Source: Rhipicephalus microplus
Taxonomy: Eukaryota; Arthropoda; Arachnida; Ixodida; Ixodidae
Direction of reading: 5' to 3'
NCBI RefSeq assembly: GCF_043290135.1
Contig: NC_134710.1
Coordinates: 4,678,321-4,742,320 of the forward strand
DNA length: 64,000 nucleotides
In this document: positions 32,439-43,509 of the stretch, in pieces
How positions within the stretch are numbered: the stretch's first letter is position 1
How the letters are laid out: each line of letters begins with the position of its first letter
Notes under the pieces: generated by a model
The model's input: only the letters and a program-made list of their open reading frames with translations
Told to the model about the DNA's origin: nothing
The model's database searches: none
Made by a program: the position numbers and the translations under genes

Positions 32439-34137
32439 TTAAGGGGAGATGCTCCTCGAAAGAACTTTTTTTTTATTTTTAGTCATGGACACTTGAAAAT
32501 TTTGTTATTAATATAGTTTTTCATGGAGATTTCAAATATGCGATCATGTTTTGTGTAGCTGCTATAGTTATGAAATTATGCCATGCACATAGCAAAAAGT
32601 TACATGTTTTGCGGGTACTCTTTTATGTACTTAACTTTCAGTAAAAGCATTGTGTATCATCTTATTTGACTCTTGGTGGATTGTGAAGTGCAAATATCTA
32701 TTCAGATATGTCATGGAAATATTGGAACCAAGAAAAAAAAATTGTATTGAATGATTAAGTATTTTCAATCTCTCTTGAAACATTAACCTAATATTTTCAC
32801 AACTAATTCTGGTAGGCAATGGAATTTCAAGAAGATATTTGCATTCTGCATGTGATGAAGAACATGCTTGCCAAGTTTCGTTACTATACAAGAAGTATAA
32901 GTGTCTAAAAAGCTGCCCGTTAAACGTGAAATTGTCAAAAAAAAAAAAAAAATGAAAATGAGAAAAACAAGTTTGAAAGTTTGGAAAGTTGGCCTTTATT
33001 AGGAAACCATTTTTTTGCATCAAATTGGGGCACAATCAAAGCAGCTTGCACAGAATACTCGGAAGACCGAGAATCGCACAGAATCGTGAAAGTTGGTCGT
33101 GGCCTGCGCCTATAGCGCGTGCTGCCAAAACTGCCTTCACGTTTACAGCAAAGCTATCACACAATTGCCGTTGTCGAAACAAGCACTCATCCCTTGGTCC
33201 CTGGCCGAAGTAGTACGACGCGACGCGTACGTGAATGAAAGTGTAGATTCAGGACAATCAGTACTTTCACAGTACAGTTCGAGGAATGCCAAAAGCCCTT
33301 TGCGCTTTCCAGGTACCTCTCAGACGCCGAGTTTCCATTTGCGGCAGGTTGGGCATTGCGCACCCACCACAAGGGCAGTCAGCGCATCGATTTTGCAAAG
33401 CAGCGTGTTGGCAGTACCAGCACCTACTGGTCTACGTTCACTCTCAAAGAATCCGCTCTTCATTCGGGATGCAGCGATGAATTCCACGGCAGCGGCTATT
33501 TCACAATCACTGTCGCCGCGGGGTTCGGTGTCAGTGTTGGTCGGGGGTAACATCGGCATTCGGTGTCACTTTGGGAAGCGTTCGATGCAGTTTCCCTTGA
33601 TACTTGGGGTGAGTTCTGAACTTTCGATTATCTAGACTGCGCTTCTTGCGGCTTGCCACGACAGAAAACTGCAGAAAAGCGTCGAACAACTCGATCGCGA
33701 CAACCGAGGCTTCGCTCTTCTGCCGGAAAGATAGGAGGGGGAGGAGACGAAGCGCACCGCCGACCAATGGAGGGCTTGCGCTGCTTGCCGCGATATTCAA
33801 AACGCGTAGGGTATGCGTTGTTTTTCTTGTTTTTTATGTATTCGTCGTGAAGATACGAGACTGGCTACTAGTGGATTGTGAAGGGAAAGGCCTTCGCAGA
33901 ATGCGTGCACGATTGCAAATGGCGGCCTACCCGTCATTTTCGTGACAAGACAACGCCAATTACGCCATTTCTGGCTACTTTCGCACATTTCTCACGTCAC
34001 CGCTCCCCACTTGGAAGCATTTTAGATCATTTCTTGTGCAAATTTCAGATTGATATTTTCAGAAGTAAAAGATTGTAGTCCGAAGATGCCAATACAAATG
34101 AAAAAAAAAAAGCAAAAAAAGCCGCGTCTCCCCTTAA
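32439..34137 (-). mobile_element. Kolobok-like TTAA-flanked DNA transposon, decayed
   Basis: TTAA (32439-32442) is followed by GGGGAGATGC. The right end GCGTCTCCCC is followed by TTAA (34134-34137), so the ends are 10-bp inverted repeats inside a TTAA duplication. A minus-strand transposase remnant lies inside. Length between TTAAs about 1.69 kb. A G-run follows the right end. Confidence 0.7.
33100..33660 (-). pseudogene. N-terminal part of a Mutator-like/Kolobok-type transposase
   Basis: The minus-strand frame near 33640-33540 reads KKRSLDNRKFRTHPKYQGK. After a frameshift at ~33535 it continues DSDCEIAAAVEF and CPTCRKWKLG, GLLAFLELYCESTDC, with two Cys pairs in the spacing of the N-terminal domain of tick transposases related to the Mutator-like domain. 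The catalytic part is not found. I infer the family from the Cys pattern and the TTAA flanks. Confidence 0.45.
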
Positions 34138-34698
34138 GGAGGGGGGGGGGGGGGGGGAACGCGGCTTTGGGATCAGGCAAAATGGCAAAAAAAAAAAACC
34201 ATTTTTTGAAACTCAAGTTTTCAGTTTCTGGAACCCTTTTTCTATCTGGTTCCAACATATCTACACTGAAAACCGTGCAGAAGTGCTTCGGAAAATTCGT
34301 TTCACCAACCTAGGTAGCAAAACTTTTTCTGGAAATGGGGAGAAAACAGCTTTTTTGAAAAAATTATAGCTCCGCGATGCTTAGGCCGGGAGCCGGCTTC
34401 TTGGGCTCATCGGAAAGAGCATTTCTCCGTGTTCAACTTTCCCGCCTCAGCTGGCTCCTCCTTTTAACAACAAGCGCACAAAAAGCAAATGTTTGAAGGT
34501 CGTTTCGAGGCCCTTGATTGGCCGTGGCCGCCATGTTGCCTCAGCTCGCCTCGCCATTGGCCCGATGCTCGCTCCGGGAGACGACCGTCGTCTGCTGCTT
34601 GTGCGTCGCGAGGACATGGCTCTCGAAAATCGCTACTTCGCGACGTGTTCACGGCTTGATGATCACTTAAGATATAATTACGCTTTAGTTACGAGCAG
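34138..34698. other. Unassigned, partly CpG-rich stretch
   Basis: A run of about 18 G at 34141 is followed by AT-rich sequence and a GC/CpG-rich block at ~34490-34640. Frames of 62-109 codons occur on both strands without motifs. It could be the remnant of an element promoter. No gene called. Confidence 0.35.
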
Positions 34699-35028
34699 TA
34701 AGCGGATGCCCGATAAGGTTACTACGAGCGAGCGCGCGGTCTATGAGCGCTGCGAGTCATCGGATACGTCTTTAGCCCTAACTCCGCCGACATCGAGACT
34801 GCGGGCAGAAACGACGCGCTAGCGCATTCGTGGCGACGAGCTTCTTCGCAAGCAACGAAGCTGTGAGCGGCAGCACGATCAGATAACTACGAGCGGGCAC
34901 GCTGTCTACGAGTGCAGCGCGTCATCGGAGTCGGCTTTAGCGCTAACCCTGCTGACAGCGAGACTCCGGGCAGGAACGACGCGCAAGCGCACTCTTGGCG
35001 ACGTGCTTCTTCGCAAGGAATGTAGCAC
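34699..35028 (+). repeat. Two-unit degenerate tandem repeat, period ~165 bp
   Basis: ACTACGAGCG at 34721 and 34886, ACGACGCGC at ~34812 and ~34977, and GACG-GCTTCTTCGCAAG at ~34838 and ~35003 recur at the same spacing. Identity is moderate. Confidence 0.75.
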
Positions 35029-35063
35029 ATCACTTGCTAGCTTCTCTGAATCAAGTACGGGTA

Positions 35064-35423
35064 TTTTACGCATCGGCAGCGGACAACACAGTCAAGCTCA
35101 TCACCCCCCCCCCCCCCTACTGCCAAGGATTGCTCGGAACAGCGGCTAGCAGTTTTGTGCGTCGTCATTCGAAAATGCGATGCCAAGCGCAGTGTGCACC
35201 GATTTTATGTCATCGTAGTTACACATTTCGCGCATCGCCACTTTACGCATCGGCAGCGGACAACACAGTCAAGCTCATCACCCCCCCCCCCCCCCCCTTT
35301 ACTGCCAAAGATTGCTCGGAACAGCGGCTAGCAGTTTTGTGCGTCGTCATTCGAAAATGCGATGCCAAGCGCAGTGTGCACCAATTTTATGTCATCGTAG
35401 TTACACATTTCGCGCATCGTCAC
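35064..35423 (+). repeat. Two-unit near-identical tandem repeat, period 178 bp, with C-runs
   Basis: TTTACGCATCGGCAGCGGAC starts at 35064 and again at 35242. Each unit holds a C-run (about 14 and 17) and ends CATTTCGCGCATCG. Only a few bases differ, mainly the C-run length, so the duplication is recent compared with the 165-bp repeat beside it. Confidence 0.92.
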
Positions 35424-36862
35424 CGAACGTCACTGCACTGTCCACGCGGCCGCGCACCCCACGGTCATATGGCGTGCTGTCATTAAGCTTTTGTGATGGA
35501 ATTCAGACGTGCTTGGAGCCGTCCGTGTTTGATATCGCCACGAACGTCTATAAATGTTCCGAGGTTAATGAATTGCTGTAGATTAGAGTTTCCGCGACCG
35601 GCTGTATGATGATGCGTTTCACGGCTCGAGCGGCAAAAAAGCATGTATGAATCAGGGGCACGAATTTTCATGTGCCCGTTTCGCGTCATTAATTATACTG
35701 CTAAAATTCCTGAGCCACCAGTCTTCTGCCCATAACTTTGTTATTTAGAAAGAAGGCATAGGCCGTCATGGTGTGATCCATTTTTCTAATGCAATAAACC
35801 TCTCTCCAAATAAAGAAAAGTTCAGTGAATACTTGTAATCAAGTACTTAATTACGCTAACTACAACTTTAGCACAAAAAATATGTGTAGTAATTTCAGCA
35901 TATGGTTTTATTCAATTACAATCTTTTCTGTCATACCTATCACACCACTTCTTCATACAAAGAACTTGGTTTGAAATCCATACTTGTTCTTTTTAAATCA
36001 TGAAAAGAAGTAAATCATGAAAAGAAGTCAAACATTACAAGACAAACCTGAGATCACAGTTTTTAGATGTCTTAGAAACAAACGTAAAGAAAAGTTTAAA
36101 CTTTAAACGCAGCTTTCTCAATACTGTTTTGTTGACATTATGCTCAGCCCCTCCACATGGTTCAATGAAGAAATAATATGTCTCTCGTAAAGTATTTGTA
36201 GTATCGCTTCAAAATTTTTATCGAAGCATTGTGAGGTCATTCTTAGTGTCTGTGCCAATTTTCATCAATATCCACCGAGAAACAAAAAAGTTCTTAGAAA
36301 AAAGCCTACCGAAAACTTCGACAGGCTTTTTCTCACATATGTGTTTTGGACATAGTGCATTGCTCGTGGAAAGAGTAGCACGGGAATGACTGGACCGATT
36401 TTGATTGTTTTTTTTTTTCCTGAACCTCTGAACACTGCTTGTGGGTACAGCAATCTTAAATTTCTGTTCTTTGGCCCTGTTTTTTTTTTTCTGGACGATG
36501 ATTTGTCCGTGCCACTGTTTCTGACAATGTGTGTCAGAGAACTTATTAAAGAATTCTGAGAGTGCCATACCTTGTAGCTTTCTTTTGAGTAAAGATCAAC
36601 ACCATTCGCAGCTTCCTGGCATGTTTTGTTACAGCGCTAGGATTTCCTCGAGCAGACCATGTAATTGGACCATGTAGCATTATGTAACTTGAGAACTACT
36701 GAAGGTATCATGATGAAACTGCATATTTCCTTATTCGAGACACTTATGAGTATGCATGCCAAATTTCTTTGCTGTAGGTCAATAAATAAGTTTTTTTTCA
36801 ATGCCACCTCCCCCCTTCAAGCACATCGTAAAATGCACTTGGTATCGTCTCAAACATGAATA
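35424..36862. other. Stretch without recognisable gene
   Basis: AT-rich with T-runs at 36409 and 36480. Frames up to 116 codons on the minus strand (36568-36218), no motifs. Confidence 0.35.
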
Positions 36863-37963
36863 CAGTTGAATCTCGATAATTCGAACTCGAAGGTGCCCGA
36901 AAATTTGCTCGAATTAAAAGAAGTTTGAATTATTGAAAGCTAAATAAACGGAGGACTCTCCATGCAGTGGCGCATGTGCATTGAGCTAATACACGAGGGG
37001 GAAGTTTCAAAAGACTGACATTTATTCACAAATCACAGGACATCTGTTACTAATTGAAGTAATCGGTGATGCGCATCTGCACACGTTTGCCTTGCAGCGA
37101 GTCAATCAATTTCGCATGCAGCTTGCAAAGCATTTCTACTTCGGCTTCAGCCTTCTCCTGGCAAGTTGTGCACGGAAATGTCCAGCGCCGACACTTTCTA
37201 AAGATAACGACAACAATGACTGCGTAGCGGAGCCTCTCCGCTGCGCAGTCGCTTCTCTGCTATGCAGCCGCACCATGGCCAGCGCGTGACGTGAAAGGAG
37301 GAGCGTCTCCACTAAGAGAAGCAGATCGGCATTTGAGAGAAAACCAACACTCCACGGCAACTTTTTTTTTTTTTTTTTGCTCTCATTGCGCGTGTCGTTG
37401 AAAGGAGAAGGGTTACGTGGCAGGGACAGGAGAGGGGGAAGCGTGGCACCGGCGCGTGGGAGACTCTCTTCCCCACCCCCTCAAGGCGCAGAGCCGTGCT
37501 CCCGCAAGGGGCAAGGGCTGCAAAAAGATTCTTTCCTTCAACCACACATTCATTCAACACAGCGACAGCTTTTTTCCCCCCCCTCTCTCTGTTCGCGCGC
37601 GGTGTTGGAAGGAGGAGGGTTTTTACGTGGCAGGGACGAAAAAGGAAGATGCATGACACGGGCGCATCGCAGATCAGCATTTGAGAGAGAGCAAACATTC
37701 CACTGCAGCCTTTTCTTTCCTTTTAATTTCCTTCGCGTGCAGCGTTGAGGTGTCGCAGGTGCTGCCGCGGGATTGGGTGGGGTGCTGAGAGCATTTTCAG
37801 CAGAGCACGATATGTTCGAATTAACGGTCGCAAGTGCTTGATCGTTCGAATTACTGGGCATTTTCGCCCATTGGAATACACAAAGATTTGACGGCACCTC
37901 ATTGTGAGTTCGAATTAACCAGAAGTTCGAATTAAGCATGTTCAAATGAATGAGATTCGACTG
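36863..37963. mobile_element. Tigger/pogo-type non-autonomous element, 1.1 kb
   Basis: The left end CAGTTGAATCTCGATAATTC and, inverted, the right end CAGTCGAATCTCATTCATTT form the terminal repeat, with GTTCGAATTA words at both ends. TA precedes the left end. Inside, a segment around 37319 (GATCGGCATTTGAGAGA) recurs at ~37672, and GGAAGGAG...ACGTGGCAGGGAC occurs twice, so there is an internal partial duplication. No transposase frame. Confidence 0.72.
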
Positions 37964-38104
37964 CACTATTAAATGGTGAGTGAATGCAGTGTCTGAGCGA
38001 CTTGGTTGTAAACGAAAACGAGGCTTCAGGCTATGCACTTGCACCTTGTTGTTGGGTGTCTAACTACAGCACTATATAGTTCACCGACTATGCGATTGTG
38101 AAGA

Positions 38105-38776
38105 AGAAAGAGCATCGTTGGCAAGCAACATCGCCACCGCTTGGGTACTGGGTGCTGGGCTGGGGTGACCGAGACTCAGGAAGGTTAGTGTATCCATACT
38201 GCGGTGAGGGATAGGGAGCAGGTATGTGCATGGGCTGTGGGTCATACGGTAACGGCCGAGTAGCGTCGTGGAGTGGTTGGAAGCGACGGCGACAATATCG
38301 TGCCACGTGTCCTGGAGTACCGCAGGCGTAGCAGATCGGTCGATTGTCAGGAGTGCGCCAGGAATTGCTGACTCGTGGTGCGGCCCAAGGTGTCGAAAAA
38401 GGGGCGGAGTGGGGAGCGACTGAAGACATGGGTGGCAAATGCTGCTGGCGGGGTCTGCTACGTACCACGTGGGCATACGTAAGAGGCGCGGCCACGGGCT
38501 GCATAGCCGGCGCATGGGCAACAGGCATGGCCACAGGCTGCTGGTGGGCAGCGACGGGAACAGCCTGAGCTACCTCTTCGGCAATAACGTCGCAGAGTGG
38601 TGAGGGCAGACGAGAGGATGGCGGCTGCTGCGTGAAGGGAATCAACGACAGTTGCCGAGCTACTTCTTCACGCACGAAGTCTTTAATCTCTTGCAGAATT
38701 GGTGAGTGGTCGGGAACAGAAGTGAGACTGGAGAGCGAGTCGGCGTGTGAGGAAAATGGCCGAGTCAGGGCGCGCT
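38105..38776 (-). pseudogene. Ty3/Gypsy gag fragment with CCHC zinc knuckle
   Basis: The minus strand reads REEVARQLSLIPF, a Pro/Ala-rich linker, then NRPICYACGTPGHVARYCRR, a CCHC (C-x2-C-x4-H-x4-C) nucleic-acid-binding knuckle, then a Pro/Ser/Tyr-rich tail. The knuckle and its lead-in resemble the gag of the element at 41840-47880. No LTR or pol adjoins it. Confidence 0.75.
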
Positions 38777-39789
38777 GCTAGCTCAACTCAACGAAACTTT
38801 GACACAAAGTGACAAGTTCCCTTGCTTTTTCTTCTTCACACGATGAACTTTAGTTATATATTATCAGGCCATGGCACTACTACAGAGATGTAATTCTAAG
38901 TAAAGTGTGACACTTTGGTACTTAAACGCTTCTTAAAACGGAGTTGGCGAGTGTAATTTTTTAACTTTGGGGGAAATTCACACTGCGATAGTTACGCTGA
39001 AACACCAGTGTGCTTAGATTTAAAAATTCTCTGAAGAACCCCCGACGTTCAAAATCATTTCAGATGGTGTGCCTTACATTACTGTTGTGTAATTTCACAG
39101 AAAATGCCATCTTTTTTTATACTGTCTTAAGCTTTTGTGTGGCCTTGTTATTGACTGACGGAAGGCAGCGGTTATTCTTCAATTGAAAAAAAATTTTAAA
39201 AAATGTTCTTCCCATGAAATGAGCACACCTTTCTTTCATCACTGTCATATGCACGTAATCATTCAATGAAAGCTTTTTGCAGAGCTCTTATGAGCTTTTG
39301 ATAGTTTACTGGTGGATGAACTTGTGCGTACGTGGTACGCACAAGGAGTGCGTAGTAGGCGGAACATAAGCGAAATGCTTACAAAGAACAGAGCACAAGC
39401 GTGATCTAATGCGAAAGCGCGCACTCAGCCAGCCATGGCGAGCTTGACTCGCTAGTATAGAGGAACCCTGCTGTTACGTTCCTCACTGCTGCATTTCCTC
39501 GACTGTTACGTTGTCTTACATCGAGCCCGGCATAGCTCTCATAGAATCCCATGTACTGCGAACCCCACTGTTACGTTCTAACAGTGAGAACATTCCTCTG
39601 TGTCCCTTCTCTTCGCCCCGTGAGTTTGTGCGCTGTTATTGCCCAGAACGTTCCTGCATGATGTGTTGCAACCTAGTTTGCCGAACCCGCCTGGGCACCA
39701 CCATTTTGATTTGACGTTTGACAGTCTTGGCTTGGCTTGGCTACGAAAGAGACTGCAAGAAGCTGCCAGTGAGTTGTAGAGGTCGCCCC
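38777..39789. other. Stretch without recognisable gene
   Basis: AT-rich. Short frames only. Confidence 0.35.
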
Positions 39790-40395
39790 GGCCATGTGTG
39801 AAAAGTGCTATCACCATCATGAGGTCGTACATTAGTTTCATTTTCTTCAGATTAATTTTAAGAACTACCATTCTGCTATCCTTGTCTAGCTCAGTAATCA
39901 TGACTTGCAATTCATCTGCTGAGTTACTCAGCAATGCAATGTCATCAGCGGCAAGTTACTAAGGCACTCTCCATTAACTCTTATCCCAAGTCTTCCCAGT
40001 CTAGGCCTCTGAAAACCTCCTGTAAGCACGCGGTAAATAGCATTCGGGTGAATATCCCCTTGTCTTACACCCTTCTTTATTGGTATTCTGATGCTTTCTT
40101 TATAGAGCACTATGGCGGTAGTTGATCCGCTGTAGATTTCTTCGAGGATGCTTATACATGCTTCGCTGATGCCCTGATTCCCGTAGTGTCTTCATGACTG
40201 CTGATATTTTTACTGAATCAAATGCCTTCTCGTAATCTATGAAGGCTATGTATAATGGTTGGCTGTATTCTGAGCATTTCACGTACTTAGGCGTACTTAA
40301 ATCCTGTGCCTTTCTTATGGCTATTATTGTGAACAAGGCTCCCATAGTGGGTGCTGAAACATCAGTACCTTTGGTAGGTCTATCCTTTTGCATCT
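39790..40395 (-). pseudogene. RTE-clade reverse transcriptase fragment
   Basis: On the minus strand KCSEYSQPLYIAFIDYEKAF (first catalytic Asp region) is followed in order by GVRQGDIHPN (~40060), RVNGECLSNL and AADDIALLSNSADEL (~39950). The last is the second catalytic motif, with F/Y of FADD replaced by A. Frameshifts separate the blocks. It is the same family as 24561-24788. Confidence 0.8.
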
Positions 40396-40625
40396 ACACT
40401 AAGAAGCAACAGTTACGCACTGCTCTTTATCATTATTTATTTTTTTCACGCATCTTCTTGCTGTTTACTGTAGTTGCAGCTGAAGGAGTAGCTTTTTAAG
40501 TTTTGATCAATGGTAATGTGTATTTTTGTGACGATCGCACAGGGTGCCATCAGTTTTTATGACCAGGCCAGATTTTTCGGAAATTCCCCGACTTTTCCAG
40601 GTTTTCCGGGTTGGTAGACACCCTG

Positions 40626-40823
40626 CATATGATTATGAGATACTGTAGTGGAGGGCTCTGGAAATTTTGACCACCTGGGGTTCTTTAACGTGCAGCTACA
40701 TCTAAGCACACGAGCTTCGAGCATCTCGTCTCCACCGAAAATACAGCCACGCAGCCGGGATATGATACCACGACTTTCGGGTCAGCAGCCAAGTAACTTG
40801 GTCACTAGACCACCGTGGCGGAG
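40626..40823 (-). repeat. Ruka-type SINE, right part of the split copy
   Basis: The sequence resumes exactly where the 24791-24830 piece stops (CATATGATTATGAGATACTG) and continues to the tRNA-like head (GGTCACTAGACCACCGTGGC on the plus strand). It is more diverged than the copies at 51033 and 62154. Confidence 0.85.
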
Positions 40824-40961
40824 AATCACTAGACAATGATCGAATGAAAATAAAAGTTGAAAATAGCATTGTTCTTTCCACAATTTTGACAGGTAAGTAC
40901 TCACGAAGAAAAGATTTTAGCCATGGTTCATGCAATTAGTGCCCACTATACTAGAACTGAC

Positions 40962-41247
40962 CTGGGCAAATAGGGGCCCCAGGGCTGGGCTGTGCTCAAG
41001 TGGCTTGGCTGGGGTACTACGCAGCAGTTGGCGCAGCGTGTCGGGGGCACTGTTGTTGCTGGCCGTCGTGCCACTGCGTCGCTCCAGGGCGAGCTTGTAA
41101 ACCTTGTTGCGTAGAGTGGAGCGGGGAATGCCATAAATTACGGCAGCACGCCGCGTGCCCAGTTTGCCACTCTGGATATCACGCAGGGCTGCCTGAAGTT
41201 CGGCCTCTGTGTACGACCGCTTGCCCCCCTCGGGCCGAGCAGATCGT
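40962..41247 (-). CDS. E93: E93 (Eip93F/Mblk-1-like) exon with first pipsqueak HTH domain
   Basis: The exon starts after a strong acceptor (TTTTTATTTCTTCTTTGCAG, AG at 41248-41249) and ends at the donor CCCAG|GTCAGT (40962/40961). Its 286 bases are one base completing a split codon plus 95 codons. The psq domain covers about residues 8-54: KRSYTEAELQAALRDIQSGK and YGIPRSTLRNKVYKLALE, the N-terminal HTH of E93/LCOR-type factors. A Ser/Asn linker and LRQLLRSTPAKPLEHSP follow. The final codons GPLFAQ join in phase 0 to FLSSIQQ of the 14427 exon. Because it begins with the third base of a codon, another coding exon must lie upstream (higher coordinates). The ATG at 41279 is intronic. Confidence 0.92.
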
Positions 41248-41295
41248 CTGCAAAGAAGAAATAAAAAACAAAAATGCAAATACGCTAATCTCGCA

Positions 41296-41612
41296 TTTGA
41301 TGGGTCAAAGCGTCTGCTATCCAGCCAGTAAACGGTTGAACACTTGTGAACATTTAAACAAAAGTGACTTTAATTAACAGGAATCGGGTCACATTTTATC
41401 AAACATTCACTAGCACTCAGTAAGTCCACGTAGAAAAGCAGTGCTGTTGCTAGGGCTGATAGGGTGAGTCTGACCGCCGTTGGGCATTCCTTCCGTCGAC
41501 GGCCGGTGCTTTCAGTCTCTCCGTGAACCGACAGAAAAGACAACTAACAACGCTCTGAAGGTTGTTTGCGGTGCCCGTTTAAAGCGGTTATAACAAGGAA
41601 AAAAGGGTTTTT
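41296..41612 (-). repeat. BEL/Pao-type LTR copy next to the E93 exon
   Basis: It matches the LTR-like sequence at 56870-57235 in order and orientation: GGTCAAAG...CAGCCAGT, AACATTTAAACAAAAGT, TCAAACATTCACT...CACTCAGTAAGTCC, GGCCGGTGCTTTCA and TAACAAGGAAAAAAGGGTTT. It has one copy of the 74-base unit that is doubled at 56931. It may be the 3' LTR of the BEL element or a solo LTR. It ends 48 bases from the E93 acceptor. Confidence 0.65.
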
Positions 41613-41949
41613 AAGATATTGCTACGTGGCACCACGGATGAACTCGATAGGAAAGAAGACCATGTTTGAGCTCTCTACAGACTGGGTTCCATCTTGTATG
41701 CCTGCCTGTTTATCCGTAGTAAGCATATTTCTCAAATGCCTTTTCCCCGTAACATTCTGGTGGAAAGTGCGGGTCCTCTCAGAACCAACACCCATGACAA
41801 TTCTACGCAGAGGACGCTCGTTGGCTGCCTCTACGATGGCTGATCCTGACGAGAACGAGGATTCGTCGGTACCTTCCCAAGCGTGCCTCATCCAACCGCA
41901 CAGCGTCCAACAGCGTCGCATCCAGCCGTTACGAACTGCACCATTGTTA

Positions 41950-42910
41950 TGACTGAACCACATGACCCAGGCACCTTTTCCGGCAACGACAACAAGGATG
42001 TCAAAAAATGGCTTCATCTATACGAACGGGTGAGCGCACTATACAACTGGGACCTGACGATCATGTTGGTCAATATTCTATTTTACCTTGCGGGCACAGC
42101 CAATGTTTGGTTTTCCAACCACGAGGAAGAAATCACGAGTTGGGACATTTGCAACGGCAAACTCATCGATCTCTTTGGCAAGGCCATTGGACGTCGTCGT
42201 TTGGCGCAGAAAGAACTTGCGTACCGAGTGCAGTCCTACATTGAGTCATACGTAACACACATTCAGGATGTGCTCACCATCTGCCGCAAGGTTGACGACA
42301 AGATGCCGGAATCCGAAAAGGTCACGCACATCCTCGAAGAAATTGTGGACGATGCCTTCACACTCCTTGTGTTCCCCAACTCTTCGAAAGTGGACGACGT
42401 CACTAATAAACGCTGACGCTTTGAAGAAGCGAAAAGTCCTCATATTACTCCCCAATTTCGCGTCTTCCTAACACAGCTGCCGGATCTACCTGCGAAAACG
42501 CCCGTCTCCCTTCAGCTTCTGCTACTTTTGACAATATTATGCGCATCATCCACCGTGAAATCGAGGCCACATCTATTGCTGATCATGCTCGTGCTACTGA
42601 CGATTCTCTCCCGTGCAACGATTTCTTTAATCTATTGCTGATCATGCTCGTGCTACTGACGATTCTCTCCCGTGCAACGATTTCTTTAATCGAGACCGTT
42701 GTATGCCAGCAACTGGCCAACGCCGAACTACAAACGCTCTGCCCAGTTCACAGACCCAACCGACTACCTAGTGTACCCGACATGTCTCGCTGTCCGTACA
42801 ACCATCTACGTTATTGGAACTCGGCTGAATGGCGAACCTCCGATGACAGACCGATCTGCTTCTACTGCAAACGAGTTGGCCATATTTCACGTGACTGCTG
42901 TAATTCCTGA
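41950..42910 (+). pseudogene. Gag of Gypsy A
   Basis: From ATG 41950 the frame reads MTEPHDPGTFSGNDNKDVKK, WLHLYERVSALYNWD and AGTANVWFSNHEEEITSW, the capsid part of Gypsy gag, and stops at 42414-42416. Downstream, a 59-base tandem duplication breaks the frame. The zinc knuckle FYCKRVGHISRDC is at ~42859-42897. An Arg/Ser-rich tail continues in other frames to ~43130. Confidence 0.8.
42572..42689 (+). repeat. 59-bp exact tandem duplication inside gag
   Basis: TCTATTGCTGATCATGCTCG starts at 42572 and again at 42631; the two 59-base units are identical. The length is not a multiple of three, so it shifts the gag frame. Confidence 0.95.
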
Positions 42911-43509
42911 AATTGGCAGCCATGGCCGCACTACGCTAACACCCGGCGCCCAACTAATGGTTTCTGCATGTCAATACGCGCTTACCACGACAACGCTTCA
43001 CTACCCATGCCCGCTTGACGAAACCGCTCGCCGTCATCATCCAGGCGCCTGTCCCGCTCACCTAACCGTCGTCACTCTCCCTATCCCTCTTACCACCACC
43101 AGTCTTCAGAAAACGAATGGGCGCAACTCCTAAAGATGAGCCTGCCTTGATGACCCGACCCGAAATTCCTCTGCACACGCTACCCGGACACCAGAACCTG
43201 ATCAACGTAAATGTAGACGGCACACCTGCAATAGCACTCACTCATTGACACTAACGCTCGCATATTGACACAATTTCTCCAGCCTCCGTGCTCGGCTAAA
43301 GAAATTGCTCACTCCTGCTTCTATAACTGTAGTCCGAGTAGCCGATCGAGCAACACCAGCTGTCACTGGGATGTGTGCCGTCCAAGTCACTGTGGCTGGA
43401 TGTCATACTTCTGTTTTGTTTTACGTCCTTGACCACTGCATTCCACTCTAATTGACTGCTCTGCTCAGGTGTTGTTCAGCTCGCTCTACCACATGCCGTT
43501 AACCCTCCT

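Larger units (their letters stand above)
24831..40625. mobile_element. 15.8-kb composite insertion with 15-bp terminal inverted repeats
   Basis: The left terminus 24831-24845 is CAGGGTGTCTACCAA. The right terminus 40611-40625 is its exact reverse complement, TTGGTAGACACCCTG. Both subterminal zones contain TTTTCAGGTTTTCC / TTTTCCAGGTTTTCC words. CATAT occurs immediately outside each end (24826-24830 and 40626-40630). Joining the flanks restores one continuous Ruka SINE in the order seen in intact copies. I infer a TIR transposon of unknown superfamily that landed in the SINE and later collected the elements listed inside it. No transposase for these ends is recognised. Confidence 0.72.
14428..40961 (-). 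other. E93: E93 intron, about 26.5 kb, between the two psq exons
   Basis: The donor on the minus strand is GCCCAG|GTCAGT (intron from 40961) and the acceptor is TTGTGGTGCAG (ending at 14428). Both flanking exons are in phase 0, giving GPLFAQ|FLSSIQQ. The intron is filled with the mobile elements listed separately. I saw no additional conserved exon inside it, but a small one could be missed. Confidence 0.82.

Noticed and set aside
24831..40625. Polinton/Maverick-type giant transposon
   Set aside because: Length would fit, but there is no polymerase B, packaging ATPase, capsid or retroviral-like integrase set inside, and the 15-base ends and 5-base duplication do not match that group.
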